DNA of 64,000 bases from Verrucomicrobiales bacterium. GTDB lineage: Bacteria; Verrucomicrobiota; Verrucomicrobiia; Limisphaerales; JAYPXF01. Positions 17,246 through 26,035 of this stretch are shown one piece after another; position 1 is the first letter of the stretch, and each line of letters opens with the position of its first letter. The stretch covers positions 1-64,000 of the forward strand of contig PBAL01000045.1 in the NCBI GenBank assembly GCA_002715965.1, read 5' to 3'. The notes under the pieces are model-generated. The model searched no databases. It saw nothing but the letters and a program-made list of their open reading frames with translations, and was not told the DNA's origin. A program made the position numbers and the translations under genes.

Positions 17246-18200
17246 ATGCCGAAGGTTCCGAAAACGCTCAGCCCGATCATCAACGCACTTCCGGTTGTGT
17301 TGATCGTCGCGACAGTTGCCGGCGTCGTCCTGCGCGCGAGGGAAAAGACACGGGACCTCGGACGTGACGTGCTCTCCAGAACCATTGCCTGGTGGTTCAT
17401 GTGCGCGATCGTGATTGGCTCGTGCTGGCACGGCCGTGGCGCACTGACAATTTGCTTCGCCCTGGTTTCGTTTCAGGGATTGCGGGAATACTTCCCGATC
17501 ACAAAGGTGCGTCGCGCGGACCAGCGGGCCCTGTTCTGGTCAATGTTTCTCATCCTCCCGCTGCAGTACTATCTCGTGTGGATTGAGTGGTACGGAATGT
17601 TCTCGATCTTTGTACCGGTCTACGTGTTCGTGACAATGGCGGTCTTCGCCTGCCTCAAGGAGGACGCGCCCGATTTCTTAGCACGCTGTGCAAAAATCTT
17701 CTTCGGATTGATGATCATCGTGTTCTTTGTCAGTCACATTCCCGCCTTGGCAACCTTGAAGATTCCCACCAGTGACGGAGTCTTATTTCCACACGACCAC
17801 GGGGAATTTGTGCTTTCTTGCTGTTGATCAGTCAGGGCAACGATGTCTGTCAATACGTCTGGGGCAAATCATTCGGACGTCACAAGATCACGCCCACACT
17901 GAGTCCGAAAAAAACCTGGGAGGGCTTCATTGGCGGGATCGTGAGCAGCGGGGGAATCGCCGCATCAATCGCGTGGCTGATTCCGTTCACGCCCTTGCAG
18001 GCCGCCGGATTGGGCTGCGCCATCGCCGTCCTTGGCTTCTTCGGCGACATCATTATGTCCGCCATCAAGCAGGATGCCGGAATCAAGGATCACGGCACCA
18101 TGCTCGGAGGGCACGGGGAATCCTGGACCGCATCGACGGGCTGGCCAATGCCGTGCCGGTATTCTTCCACCTGCTGCGTTACTACGGGGATTCGCTCTAA
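17246..18200 (+). pseudogene. cdsA: phosphatidate cytidylyltransferase, two frameshifts
   Basis: CdsA makes CDP-diacylglycerol from phosphatidate and CTP in the membrane. The first frame starts at an ATG five bases after GGAGGAA and encodes about five hydrophobic spans. The second frame gives SQGNDVCQYVWGK, FGRHKITP, SPKKTWEGFIGG and KQDAGIKDHG. The third gives ILDRIDGLANAVP and ends YYGDSL. Together these form the CdsA signature (KQDxxxKDxG...GG.LDRID). The frames change at two places with the same sequence, CACGGGGAAT (G-runs 17801-17804 and 18115-18118); one extra G in each restores a full-length enzyme of about 318 residues. CdsA is essential, so assembly error is more likely than loss unless another copy exists. 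Confidence 0.85.
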
Positions 18201-18261
18201 AACCGGCCCGGTTCTCGCACTTGGCAACTTCGTTCCGAATCTCTACGCTCCCGCGTTCCGA

Positions 18262-21200
18262 ATGAAATCGAAGCGCAAGAAAGCCAGCAAAAAGAAGATT
18301 CAGTATGCCGAGAACCGCGGTCCTTTCCGCAAGTTGATGGCGGCCAACCGATCTGAGATCGCGATTCGGATTTTTAGGGCCGCCAATGAGATGCGGCTGA
18401 GCACGGTTGCGGTTTTTGCGCAGGAAGATCGTTTCTGCATGCACCGCTTCAAGGCGGATGAGTCCTACCTCGTGGGCGAGGGCAAAGGGCCGGTGGCCGC
18501 GTATTTGGACATCGAGGGAATTGTTTCGATGGCAAAGGAGAAGGGCGTGGACGCGATCCATCCCGGCTATGGCTTCCTGAGCGAGAATCCTGATTTTGCC
18601 CGAGCCTGTGAAGAAGCGGGGATTTCATTCGTCGGTCCGCGTGCGGAGTTGCTGGAGATGATGGGCGACAAGACCGCGGCCCGGAATGTCTGTCAGCGCA
18701 TTGGTGTTCCCACGCTGCCGGGAACCGAGGAGGCAATTGTCGATCGCGACAAGGCGCTCAAGGCGGCCAAGGAAATCGGATTCCCATTGATCATCAAGGC
18801 GGCCTTCGGGGGAGGTGGTCGCGGCATGCGCGTCGTTCGCAAGACTTCGGAACTTCAGAGCCTCTTGGATGAAGCCCAATCGGAGGCGGGCCGCGCGTTC
18901 GGCAATCCCGCGGTCTTTCTCGAGAAGTACATTCCACGGGTGAAGCACATCGAAGTGCAGATCCTCGGCGATCGACACGGCAACGTCCTGCATCTTCACG
19001 AACGCGATTGTTCCGTTCAGCGTCGCCATCAGAAGGTGATTGAAGTCGCGCCGAGCTTCGGTCTGCCCGAGAAAGTGATCACGGAACTCTGTGACGGCGC
19101 TGTAAAATTGGCGAAGGAGATTCGTTATGACAACGCCGGCACGGTTGAGTTCCTCTACGATCTCGACACGCACAAATGGTATTTCATTGAAATGAATCCC
19201 CGCGTGCAGGTGGAGCACACGGTCACCGAGGTTGTCACCGGCATCGACATCGTACGCAGTCAGATTCTCATTGCCCAAGGTCACGCGTTGGATTCTCAGG
19301 AAATCAATCTTCCAGCACAGGAAGTGATGCCGAAGAACGGTTATGCGATCCAGACCAGGGTGACCACCGAAGATCCGGAAAACGGTTTCATGCCGGACTA
19401 CGGCAAGATTCTGGAATATCGCTCGCCCGGTGGATTCGGAATCCGTCTGGATGGTGGCATGGGTTATCGCGGGGCGGTGATCACGCCCTTCTACGATTCC
19501 ATGCTGGTGAAGGTGATCGCCAGCGGACGCAGTTACGAGATCGCGATGGACCGCATGCATCGCGCGTTGTCCGAATTTCGCATTCGCGGAGTGAAGACCA
19601 ACGTGCCCTTCGTCGAGAACGTCATTGCGCATGATGAGTTTCGCAGCGGTCAGGCGACGACCGCTCTGATTGATACCACGCCGGAGCTGTTTTCCTTCCG
19701 CGCACGTCGCGATCGTGCCTCCAAGCTGTTGAGCTATCTCGGAAACGTCATCATCAACAGCAACCCGCACGCGAAGGGTTTCCTGCCGGAGAAGGTGATC
19801 GAACAAGTCACAACTCCGGCTTACGACCATGAAGCCCCCGTTCCCAAGGGAACACGCGATCTCCTGCTGGAACTCGGGCCGAAGGAATTCGCCAAATGGA
19901 CCAAGAAGCAGAAGCGCCTGCTCGTCACCGACACCACTTTCCGCGATGCCCATCAATCCCTGATGGCCACCCGCATGCGCAGCTATGACATGCTCGCTTG
20001 TGCCGACGCCATGGCGCGTCGATTGGGTGATTCGAAAACCGGTCTCTTCTCCATGGAGATGTGGGGTGGCGCGACCTTCGACACTGCGATGCGCTTCCTG
20101 AGTGAAGACCCTTGGGATCGCTTGCGACAACTGCGCGAAAAGGTTCCCAACGTCTGCTTCCAGATGCTCTTCCGCGGCAGCAACGCGGTGGGCTACTCAA
20201 ACTACCCTGACAATGTCGTGGCGGGCTTCGTCAAGCACTCCGCCGAGGCGGGCATGGACATCTTCCGCATCTTCGATTCGCTGAACTACCTGCCAAACCT
20301 GCGCGTGGCGATGGAAGCCGTGCAGGACACGCATGGAATCTGCGAAGGCACGCTCTGTTACACCGGCAACATCCTCGATTCGCGGCGCGACAAGTTCTCC
20401 CTGAAGTACTACGTCAAGCTCGCCAAGGAGCTGGAGAAGATGGGTGCCCACATGTTGGCCATCAAGGACATGGCCGGACTTTGTCGCCCGCTGGCTGCGC
20501 GCAAGCTGGTGAAGGCCCTGCGCGACGAAGTCGGAATCCCCGTTCACTTTCACACCCACGACACCGCCGGGGTGCAATCCAGCTCGATCATGGAGGCGGC
20601 TGGATCCGGGGTGGACGTGGTCGACCTTGCGATTGCCTCCATGTCCGGCAGCACCTCGCAGCCGAACCTCAATTCCCTCGCAGCCGCGCTCGCCGGATCG
20701 CCACGCGATACCAAGCTCGATGTCGATACGCTCAACGAGTTTTCCGACTACTGGGAAAAGGTCCGCGACATCTACAAGCCGTTCGACACCGCACCCAAGA
20801 CGGGCAGCGCCGAGGTTTACCTGCACGAGATGCCCGGCGGCCAATACACGAATCTGAAGGCGCAGGCCGAAAGCATGGGAGTCTCTCATCGCTGGCCCGA
20901 GATCGCCCGCACCTATGCCGAGGTGAACGAACTGTTCGGCGATATCGTGAAGGTGACGCCTTCCAGCAAGGTCGTCGGTGACATGGCGCTCTATCTCTTC
21001 AGTCACGGCATCAAGCCCGCTGACGTGGAGAATCTCGAACCGGGCAGTCACGGCTTTCCGGAATCCGTCCTGGACATGTTCCACGGCGGACTCGGCTGGC
21101 CGGATGGCGGTTGGCCGGAGAAGGTCTGGAAGGCGATCCTTGGAAACGAAGGATTCAAGAATGCGCGCAAACGCTATCGCGCCGACGTGAAACGGGGTGG

Positions 21201-21810
21201 CCCCGCCCGTCAGAAACCGCTGAATCTAAAGGCCACCCGCTCGGAACTTACCGAACAGATCAATCGCGCCGCGAACGACGATGATCTTTATTCGCACCTC
21301 ATGTATCCGCAGGTCTTCTCGGCCTTCGAGACGCACCGCGATGATTTCAGCGACGTGAGCGTTCTGCCGACCTCTGCGTTCTTTTACGGACTCAAGGTGA
21401 ATGAGGAAATCTCAGTCAACATTGAGGAAGGAAAGACACTCATCATTCGCCTGCTGAACATCGGCAAGGCGGACAAGGAAGGCAAACGGGTCGTCACCTT
21501 TGAGCTCAACGGCATGACCCGCGAGACGCACATCATCGACAAGAGCGTTGCGCCGCAGACCAAGACCCGCGTGAAGGTCGACGTGAAGGATCCGCTCCAG
21601 GTCGGCGCACCAATCCCCGGCCTCATCGCCAAGGTCCTCGTCGAAGCCGGTCAGAAAGTCTGCAAGGGCGACAAGTTGATGATGATGGAAGCCATGAAGA
21701 TGCAGACCACCGTCAACGCGCCCTCCGACGGCGTCGTCGATGAACTCGTCGTCGAAATCGGCGAGACCGTCGAGATCAAGGACCTCTTGGTTCGTCTGCG
21801 GAAGAAATAA
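18262..21810 (+). CDS. pyc: pyruvate carboxylase, single chain
   Basis: A 1182-residue biotin enzyme that carboxylates pyruvate to oxaloacetate using ATP and bicarbonate. The biotin carboxylase domain (about residues 25-480) has KLMAANRSEIAIRIF, the ATP loop GGGGRGM and HLHERDCSVQRRHQK. The carboxyltransferase domain starts at TDTTFRDAHQS (Asp about 557) and includes EMWGGATFD and FHTHDTAG. The C-terminal carrier domain has EAMKMQT with the biotinylated Lys at 1146. The frame is open upstream to 17818 only because it runs into cdsA. I placed the start at the ATG at 18262, giving a Lys-rich N-terminal extension of about 20 residues before the family's usual beginning. Confidence 0.95.
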   Translation: MKSKRKKASKKKIQYAENRGPFRKLMAANRSEIAIRIFRAANEMRLSTVAVFAQEDRFCMHRFKADESYLVGEGKGPVAAYLDIEGIVSMAKEKGVDAIHPGYGFLSENPDFARACEEAGISFVGPRAELLEMMGDKTAARNVCQRIGVPTLPGTEEAIVDRDKALKAAKEIGFPLIIKAAFGGGGRGMRVVRKTSELQSLLDEAQSEAGRAFGNPAVFLEKYIPRVKHIEVQILGDRHGNVLHLHERDCSVQRRHQKVIEVAPSFGLPEKVITELCDGAVKLAKEIRYDNAGTVEFLYDLDTHKWYFIEMNPRVQVEHTVTEVVTGIDIVRSQILIAQGHALDSQEINLPAQEVMPKNGYAIQTRVTTEDPENGFMPDYGKILEYRSPGGFGIRLDGGMGYRGAVITPFYDSMLVKVIASGRSYEIAMDRMHRALSEFRIRGVKTNVPFVENVIAHDEFRSGQATTALIDTTPELFSFRARRDRASKLLSYLGNVIINSNPHAKGFLPEKVIEQVTTPAYDHEAPVPKGTRDLLLELGPKEFAKWTKKQKRLLVTDTTFRDAHQSLMATRMRSYDMLACADAMARRLGDSKTGLFSMEMWGGATFDTAMRFLSEDPWDRLRQLREKVPNVCFQMLFRGSNAVGYSNYPDNVVAGFVKHSAEAGMDIFRIFDSLNYLPNLRVAMEAVQDTHGICEGTLCYTGNILDSRRDKFSLKYYVKLAKELEKMGAHMLAIKDMAGLCRPLAARKLVKALRDEVGIPVHFHTHDTAGVQSSSIMEAAGSGVDVVDLAIASMSGSTSQPNLNSLAAALAGSPRDTKLDVDTLNEFSDYWEKVRDIYKPFDTAPKTGSAEVYLHEMPGGQYTNLKAQAESMGVSHRWPEIARTYAEVNELFGDIVKVTPSSKVVGDMALYLFSHGIKPADVENLEPGSHGFPESVLDMFHGGLGWPDGGWPEKVWKAILGNEGFKNARKRYRADVKRGGPARQKPLNLKATRSELTEQINRAANDDDLYSHLMYPQVFSAFETHRDDFSDVSVLPTSAFFYGLKVNEEISVNIEEGKTLIIRLLNIGKADKEGKRVVTFELNGMTRETHIIDKSVAPQTKTRVKVDVKDPLQVGAPIPGLIAKVLVEAGQKVCKGDKLMMMEAMKMQTTVNAPSDGVVDELVVEIGETVEIKDLLVRLRKK

Positions 21811-21882
21811 CGGATTCCTCTTCGGCGCTCGCTCTGCCCAAAACTGATCGACATTCATTGGCTGCCCGCAAACGATGCTGGC

Positions 21883-23205
21883 ATGAATCGACGATCATTT
21901 GTTCGCCAGGCCACTGGCGCTTCGCTGCTCACCCTCACACCATCCGCGCTTGAAACCGTTGCGCGTGCTGTGCCGAGCAATCGGCTCCGGGCAGGGATGA
22001 TTGGATCAGCAGGACGAGCAGCAGCATTGAATCGTCTGTTTGCGGTGAATCCCGAGGTGGAGATTGCGGCCATTGCTGAGATCGATCCGCGTCGATTGCC
22101 ACCGACGCTTGAGGCGGTGCAGCGGCTGCAAGGCAGCAAACCAAAGACCTTCACGGATTATCGACACCTGCTGGATGATGATAGCCTGGATATTCTCGTG
22201 GTCGGCACGCCGACGCATTGGCATGCGATTCCGACCATCCAGGGTTGCATGGCGGGCAAGGACATCTACGTCGAGAAGCCCGATGCGCACAACATCATTG
22301 AGGGACAGCGGATGATCGCGGCCGGGCGGAATTACAAACGAATCATTCAGGTCGGCTCGCAGCATCGTTCCACCGAACGTATTCTATCCGCGCAGGCTTA
22401 CATCCGTGAGGGGCATCTCGGCAAATGCCTGGTCGCGAAGGCCTGGGAAAGTTCGCGCCAGGGTTCCATCGGTCATCCGCCCGATAGTGATCCGCCTCCG
22501 AGCGTGAACTACGATCTCTGGCTTGGATCGGCGCCTAAGCGACCGTTCAACAAGAATCGGTTTCACAGCCGCTGGCGGTGGTTCTTCGACTACGGCGCGG
22601 GTGACTTGGGCAACGACGGCATCCATCGTTTGGACTTTGCGCTGGCAGCGATGGAAGCCGCGTTGGAGGCGGAAGGCCGGCCTCCATTGGGTCTGCCCCG
22701 GCGCGTTTCCGCACAAGGTGGAAAATGGTATTTCGACGACGCCCAGGAATGGCCGGACACGATGCAGGTGAACTACGAATTCGCAGGCAAGCCGCCCCGC
22801 CTGATCACTTACGAGATGCGCGTGTGGACGCCCTACAAGCTGCATGGAGAAAGCGAGGGAGCAGCGATTTACGGCGACAAGGGGTACATGGTCATCGGCA
22901 ACAAGGGCTGGAAGGCCTACACGTCGCGGGACAAGTTGGTGCAGGAGATGAAAGGCGGCAGTGACGCCACGCCTCACGTGAGGAATTTCATCGACTGTGT
23001 GAAGATTCGAAAACGACCGGCCTGCGATCTGGAGACCGTCGGCCATCCTGCATCACTTCTCTGTCATGTGGGGAACATTGCATGGCGCGTTGGAAGAACG
23101 GTGACGTTGAATCCGGGTGACGAGACTTTCGTTGACGATGCCGAGGCCAATGCTTTGCGGGGGCGGGAGGAGTGGCGGAAGCCGTATGTGTTGCCCGAAG
23201 TTTAA
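21883..23205 (+). CDS. Tat-exported Gfo/Idh/MocA oxidoreductase
   Basis: A 440-residue oxidoreductase with an N-terminal twin-arginine leader (MNRRSFVRQATGASLL). The nucleotide-binding fold follows (AGMIGSAGRAAALNRLF), then the family motif YVEKPDAHN with the conserved Lys. Later segments DYGAGDLGNDGIHRLDFA and VNYDLWLGSAP are typical of the large group of exported PVC members. The substrate is unknown; the exported form implies a folded, cofactor-loaded protein in the periplasm. It starts 70 bases after pyc on the same strand and converges with the MoeB/ThiF gene. Confidence 0.9.
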   Translation: MNRRSFVRQATGASLLTLTPSALETVARAVPSNRLRAGMIGSAGRAAALNRLFAVNPEVEIAAIAEIDPRRLPPTLEAVQRLQGSKPKTFTDYRHLLDDDSLDILVVGTPTHWHAIPTIQGCMAGKDIYVEKPDAHNIIEGQRMIAAGRNYKRIIQVGSQHRSTERILSAQAYIREGHLGKCLVAKAWESSRQGSIGHPPDSDPPPSVNYDLWLGSAPKRPFNKNRFHSRWRWFFDYGAGDLGNDGIHRLDFALAAMEAALEAEGRPPLGLPRRVSAQGGKWYFDDAQEWPDTMQVNYEFAGKPPRLITYEMRVWTPYKLHGESEGAAIYGDKGYMVIGNKGWKAYTSRDKLVQEMKGGSDATPHVRNFIDCVKIRKRPACDLETVGHPASLLCHVGNIAWRVGRTVTLNPGDETFVDDAEANALRGREEWRKPYVLPEV

Positions 23206-23224
23206 CGAGGGAAATCTCCAAGCC

Positions 23225-24370
23225 TCAATACTTCGGAACGTTCGGATCAATCTCCTCCGACCATGAAGTGATTCCACCCTTCACACTCTTCAGGTATTTG
23301 AAACCGTTCTCACGCAGGAACATGAGGGCCTTCATGGAACGGACGCCCGCTTTGCAGTGGATGTAGTAGGTCTGGTTCGGATCGAGGTTGGTGAAGATTT
23401 CCGGAAGCCGGCTCAGAGGATAAAGCGGCACGCCTTCGACATTGGCGATTTCCACCTCATCGGGCTCGCGGACGTCGATGACCCTGATATTCAGGCTGGG
23501 ATCGTCCAGGGCCTTCTTCATGTCCTGGACGGTCACTTCGTCGGGATTTTCCCGCGGTTCGGATTCGGGCTCGATCCCACAGAAATGTTCGTAGTCGATG
23601 AGTTTGGTGACGGTCGGATTCTCTCCGCAAAGGGGACACTTGGGATCGCGCCGCAGCTTCACTTCGCGGAACTTCATGTCCAGCGCGTTGTAAAGCATCA
23701 GGCGGCCGATCAGAGGAGTGCCTTCACCCAGGGCGAGCTTGATGATTTCAGTGGCCTGAATACAGCCGATGATACCGGGCAGCACGCCAAGCACCCCGCC
23801 TTCAGCACAGCTGGGAACCATGCCGGGTGGAGGAGGCTCCGGGTAGAGACAGCGATAGCACGGACCGTCCATCGAGGGCGCAAACACGCTGGCCTGGCCT
23901 TCGAAACGGAAGATGGATCCGTAGACGTTGGGTTTGCCAAGCAGGACGCAGGCGTCATTCGTGAGATAGCGCGTCGGGAAATTGTCCGTGCCGTCCACGA
24001 CGATGTCGTAGGGCTTGATGAGATCCATCGCGTTGTCCGACGTGATCATCGTCTTGTGAACGTCGACCTGGCAGTTCGGATTGATGGAATTGAGGGTCTC
24101 CTTTGCTGATTCACCCTTCGGCCGTCCAACGTCATCCGTGCCGTGCAGGATCTGACGCTGCAGGTTGGAAAAATCGACTTCGTCAAAGTCCACCAAGCCG
24201 ATGCGACCGATTCCGGCCGCGGCCAGATACATGGCAATCGGGGAACCAAGACCGCCGGCGCCGATGCAAAGCACACTGGTGGCCTTGAGCTTTTTCTGGC
24301 CGGCCATTCCCACTTCGGGAAGGATCAAGTGGCGGGAATAACGCCTGATTTCGTCGTTGTCTAAACTCAT
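23225..24370 (-). CDS. MoeB/ThiF adenylyltransferase with C-terminal rhodanese domain
   Basis: A 381-residue E1-like enzyme that adenylates the C-terminus of a sulfur-carrier protein such as MoaD or ThiS. The N-terminal ThiF fold starts RYSRHLILPEVG, with the ATP-binding CIGAGGLGSPIAMYL and DFDEVDFSNLQRQ. Zinc cysteines appear as CYRCLYP and CPLCGENP. The C-terminal rhodanese domain carries the sulfur-accepting Cys in HCKAGVRS and ends at KGGITSWSEEIDP. Fusions of this kind (MoeBR, or MOCS3-like) transfer sulfur to thiocarboxylate carriers for molybdopterin, thiamine, cysteine or tRNA thiolation; which one cannot be told. The ATG at 24370 is preferred over the longer frame to 24409 because RRYSRHL is the usual N-terminus. 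Confidence 0.92.
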   Translation of the reverse strand: MSLDNDEIRRYSRHLILPEVGMAGQKKLKATSVLCIGAGGLGSPIAMYLAAAGIGRIGLVDFDEVDFSNLQRQILHGTDDVGRPKGESAKETLNSINPNCQVDVHKTMITSDNAMDLIKPYDIVVDGTDNFPTRYLTNDACVLLGKPNVYGSIFRFEGQASVFAPSMDGPCYRCLYPEPPPPGMVPSCAEGGVLGVLPGIIGCIQATEIIKLALGEGTPLIGRLMLYNALDMKFREVKLRRDPKCPLCGENPTVTKLIDYEHFCGIEPESEPRENPDEVTVQDMKKALDDPSLNIRVIDVREPDEVEIANVEGVPLYPLSRLPEIFTNLDPNQTYYIHCKAGVRSMKALMFLRENGFKYLKSVKGGITSWSEEIDPNVPKY

Positions 24371-24499
24371 AAGCTCCGCAAGGGTCGGGAACCTAATCAC
24401 ACGCCGCAAATCCCGGCAATCGCGAACTTTGGCGGGCGCGATTTTCAGGTTGATGACGAACGAAGAACGGTCAAGGGCGTGATTTGCACCAATTCGCAG

Positions 24500-25354
24500 A
24501 TGACGCGGAAATCCTCCAATGTAAAAAATCAGGATATCGACAAAGCGGCCGGACTCATCGGGCGTTCGCTGTCCAAAATCTCACCCACGCTCGCAGTGGT
24601 GTTGGGAAGCGGATTCAAGGATGTGGCGGGTCAGATTGAGCAGGCCGTCTCGATTCCGTACGCCCGGATTCCCGGATTCCAGCGGTCCAAAGTGAGCGGC
24701 CATGCCGGCAAACTCGTCGCTGGGAAGCTTGGAGGGACAGAGGTGATCCTGCTGTGCGGGCGGTCCCACTACTACGAGGGCTATTCGATGGCCGAGATCA
24801 CGTTTCCAGTTCACCTGCTCGCCCTGTTGGGCATCACTGATGTGCTGCTCACCAACGCGGCCGGGGGAATCAACAAACGGTTTCGGCCCGGGGACTTCAT
24901 GGCCCTCACCGATCACATTAATTTGATGACCGCCAATCCGTTGCGGCCCGTTGCTGCGGGCGGCCAGCCCCCCGAGTTCCTCGACTTGAGCGAGGTCTAC
25001 GACCCGGTTTTGGGAAAAATGATTCGCAAGTCCGCCAAGAAAACCAAAGCGCGGCTGCACTCCGGTGTCTATTTGGCTGTGTCGGGTCCGACGTATGAAA
25101 CCCCAGCCGAGATTCGCGCCTACAAGCGCCTTGGGGCGGATGCCGTGGGCATGAGCACGGTTCCCGAAGCCGTGATCGCGCGAGAACAGGGCTTGAACGT
25201 TGCGGCCTTGTCACTCATCACAAACCTCGCAGCTGGCATCAGCAAGAACCCGCTTTCCCATGAGGAAGTCTTGGAAACCGGCGTGGCCGCACAGGCAATC
25301 GCGGCCGAATTGCTGATCGGATTTTGCACACAGTATGGACGAAAAAAAACGTGA
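24500..25354 (+). CDS. purine nucleoside phosphorylase
   Basis: A 284-residue family-II (trimeric, mammalian-like) purine nucleoside phosphorylase, which releases purine base and ribose 1-phosphate in nucleoside salvage. Phosphate-binding and catalytic motifs are visible: VVLGSGFKDV near the start, PGFQRSKVSGHAG, LLCGRSHYYEG, TNAAGGIN and the purine-site segment GADAVGMSTVPEAVIA. I took the ATG at 24500, although a GTG at 24479 is in frame. Its end overlaps the cytidine deaminase start by 20 bases, giving a two-gene nucleoside salvage operon. It is divergent from the MoeB/ThiF gene. Confidence 0.93.
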   Translation: MTRKSSNVKNQDIDKAAGLIGRSLSKISPTLAVVLGSGFKDVAGQIEQAVSIPYARIPGFQRSKVSGHAGKLVAGKLGGTEVILLCGRSHYYEGYSMAEITFPVHLLALLGITDVLLTNAAGGINKRFRPGDFMALTDHINLMTANPLRPVAAGGQPPEFLDLSEVYDPVLGKMIRKSAKKTKARLHSGVYLAVSGPTYETPAEIRAYKRLGADAVGMSTVPEAVIAREQGLNVAALSLITNLAAGISKNPLSHEEVLETGVAAQAIAAELLIGFCTQYGRKKT

Positions 25355-25745
25355 CCGACTGATAGAGGCCGCTCTGGATGCGGCTGAACGCGCCGTGGCT
25401 CCCTATTCGGGACTGCACATAGGCGCTGCATTTGAGACAAGCGATGGCCAGGTCATTGCCGGCGCAAACGTGGAGAGCGCGAGTTATGGACTGACCTGTT
25501 GTGCCGAGCGGGTCGCGCTTTTCAAGGCGCTTACGGACGGTCACCGTGACTTCACGGCCATCGCGCTGGTCAGTCCCACGGATCCGGTTTTCAAACCCTG
25601 TGGTGCCTGCCGGCAATTGCTGGCCGAGTATGCCCCCAACGCGGTCGTCTGGTGCAAATCTTCGACGGTTGATTCCCCGGCAGAAGAGTACAGATTAAAT
25701 GAACTCCTGCCCGCGGCATTGGTCAGTTTGCCGGGCTCCGAGTAA
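25335..25745 (+). CDS. cdd: cytidine deaminase
   Basis: A 136-residue zinc-dependent homotetrameric-type cytidine deaminase, converting cytidine or deoxycytidine to uridine. The substrate motif GANVESASYG is at about residues 43-52. The catalytic TCCAER gives Cys56 as zinc ligand and Glu58 as proton shuttle. PCGACRQ supplies the other two zinc ligands, Cys89 and Cys92. The length matches the short bacterial form. The ATG lies inside the last codons of the purine nucleoside phosphorylase gene, so the two are translated together. Confidence 0.94.
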   Translation: MDEKKRDRLIEAALDAAERAVAPYSGLHIGAAFETSDGQVIAGANVESASYGLTCCAERVALFKALTDGHRDFTAIALVSPTDPVFKPCGACRQLLAEYAPNAVVWCKSSTVDSPAEEYRLNELLPAALVSLPGSE

Positions 25746-25831
25746 ACGGTTGTCATAGCGGTTCAGCACCAGGCGGATTTCATTGATGGCGGAATTGGTA
25801 TCGTAGTAGACGGCCGTTCTTCCGTACGGTG

Positions 25832-25970
25832 GAGATATGACCAGAAGTTGTGGATGAGGGCGTGATGGGCATGCCAACTTGGGTTTCCTAAGAACCTAAT
25901 GAAAGGCACCCAAATGAACACACCCGCCACGAGGCAAACATCCGAACCCACCGGCTTCTGGTCATATCTC
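25832..25970. repeat. perfect 16-bp inverted repeat pair
   Basis: GAGATATGACCAGAAG at 25832-25847 recurs as its exact reverse complement at 25955-25970, with 107 bases between. No open frame of note lies between the arms. The pair sits in the 290-base gap between cdd and rmuC. It could mark a small non-autonomous mobile element or a long-range hairpin. The remainder of the gap shows nothing else. Confidence 0.55.
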
Positions 25971-26035
25971 GAATCTTAGTCTATTCTCGCTCAGGCTCCC
26001 TGACCGTCATGAGACGTGAAACGATGTGGCAGTAA

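Noticed and set aside
17818..18261. N-terminal 148-codon extension of the pyruvate carboxylase frame
   Set aside because: This part is cdsA coding sequence in a shifted frame plus spacer; the carboxylase family begins after the ATG at 18262.
18625..20130. 501-codon minus-strand ORF opposite pyc
   Set aside because: Antisense shadow; pyc shows full family conservation across the same bases.
24479..24499. GTG start for purine nucleoside phosphorylase
   Set aside because: Would add seven unconserved residues; the ATG at 24500 already gives the full family length.
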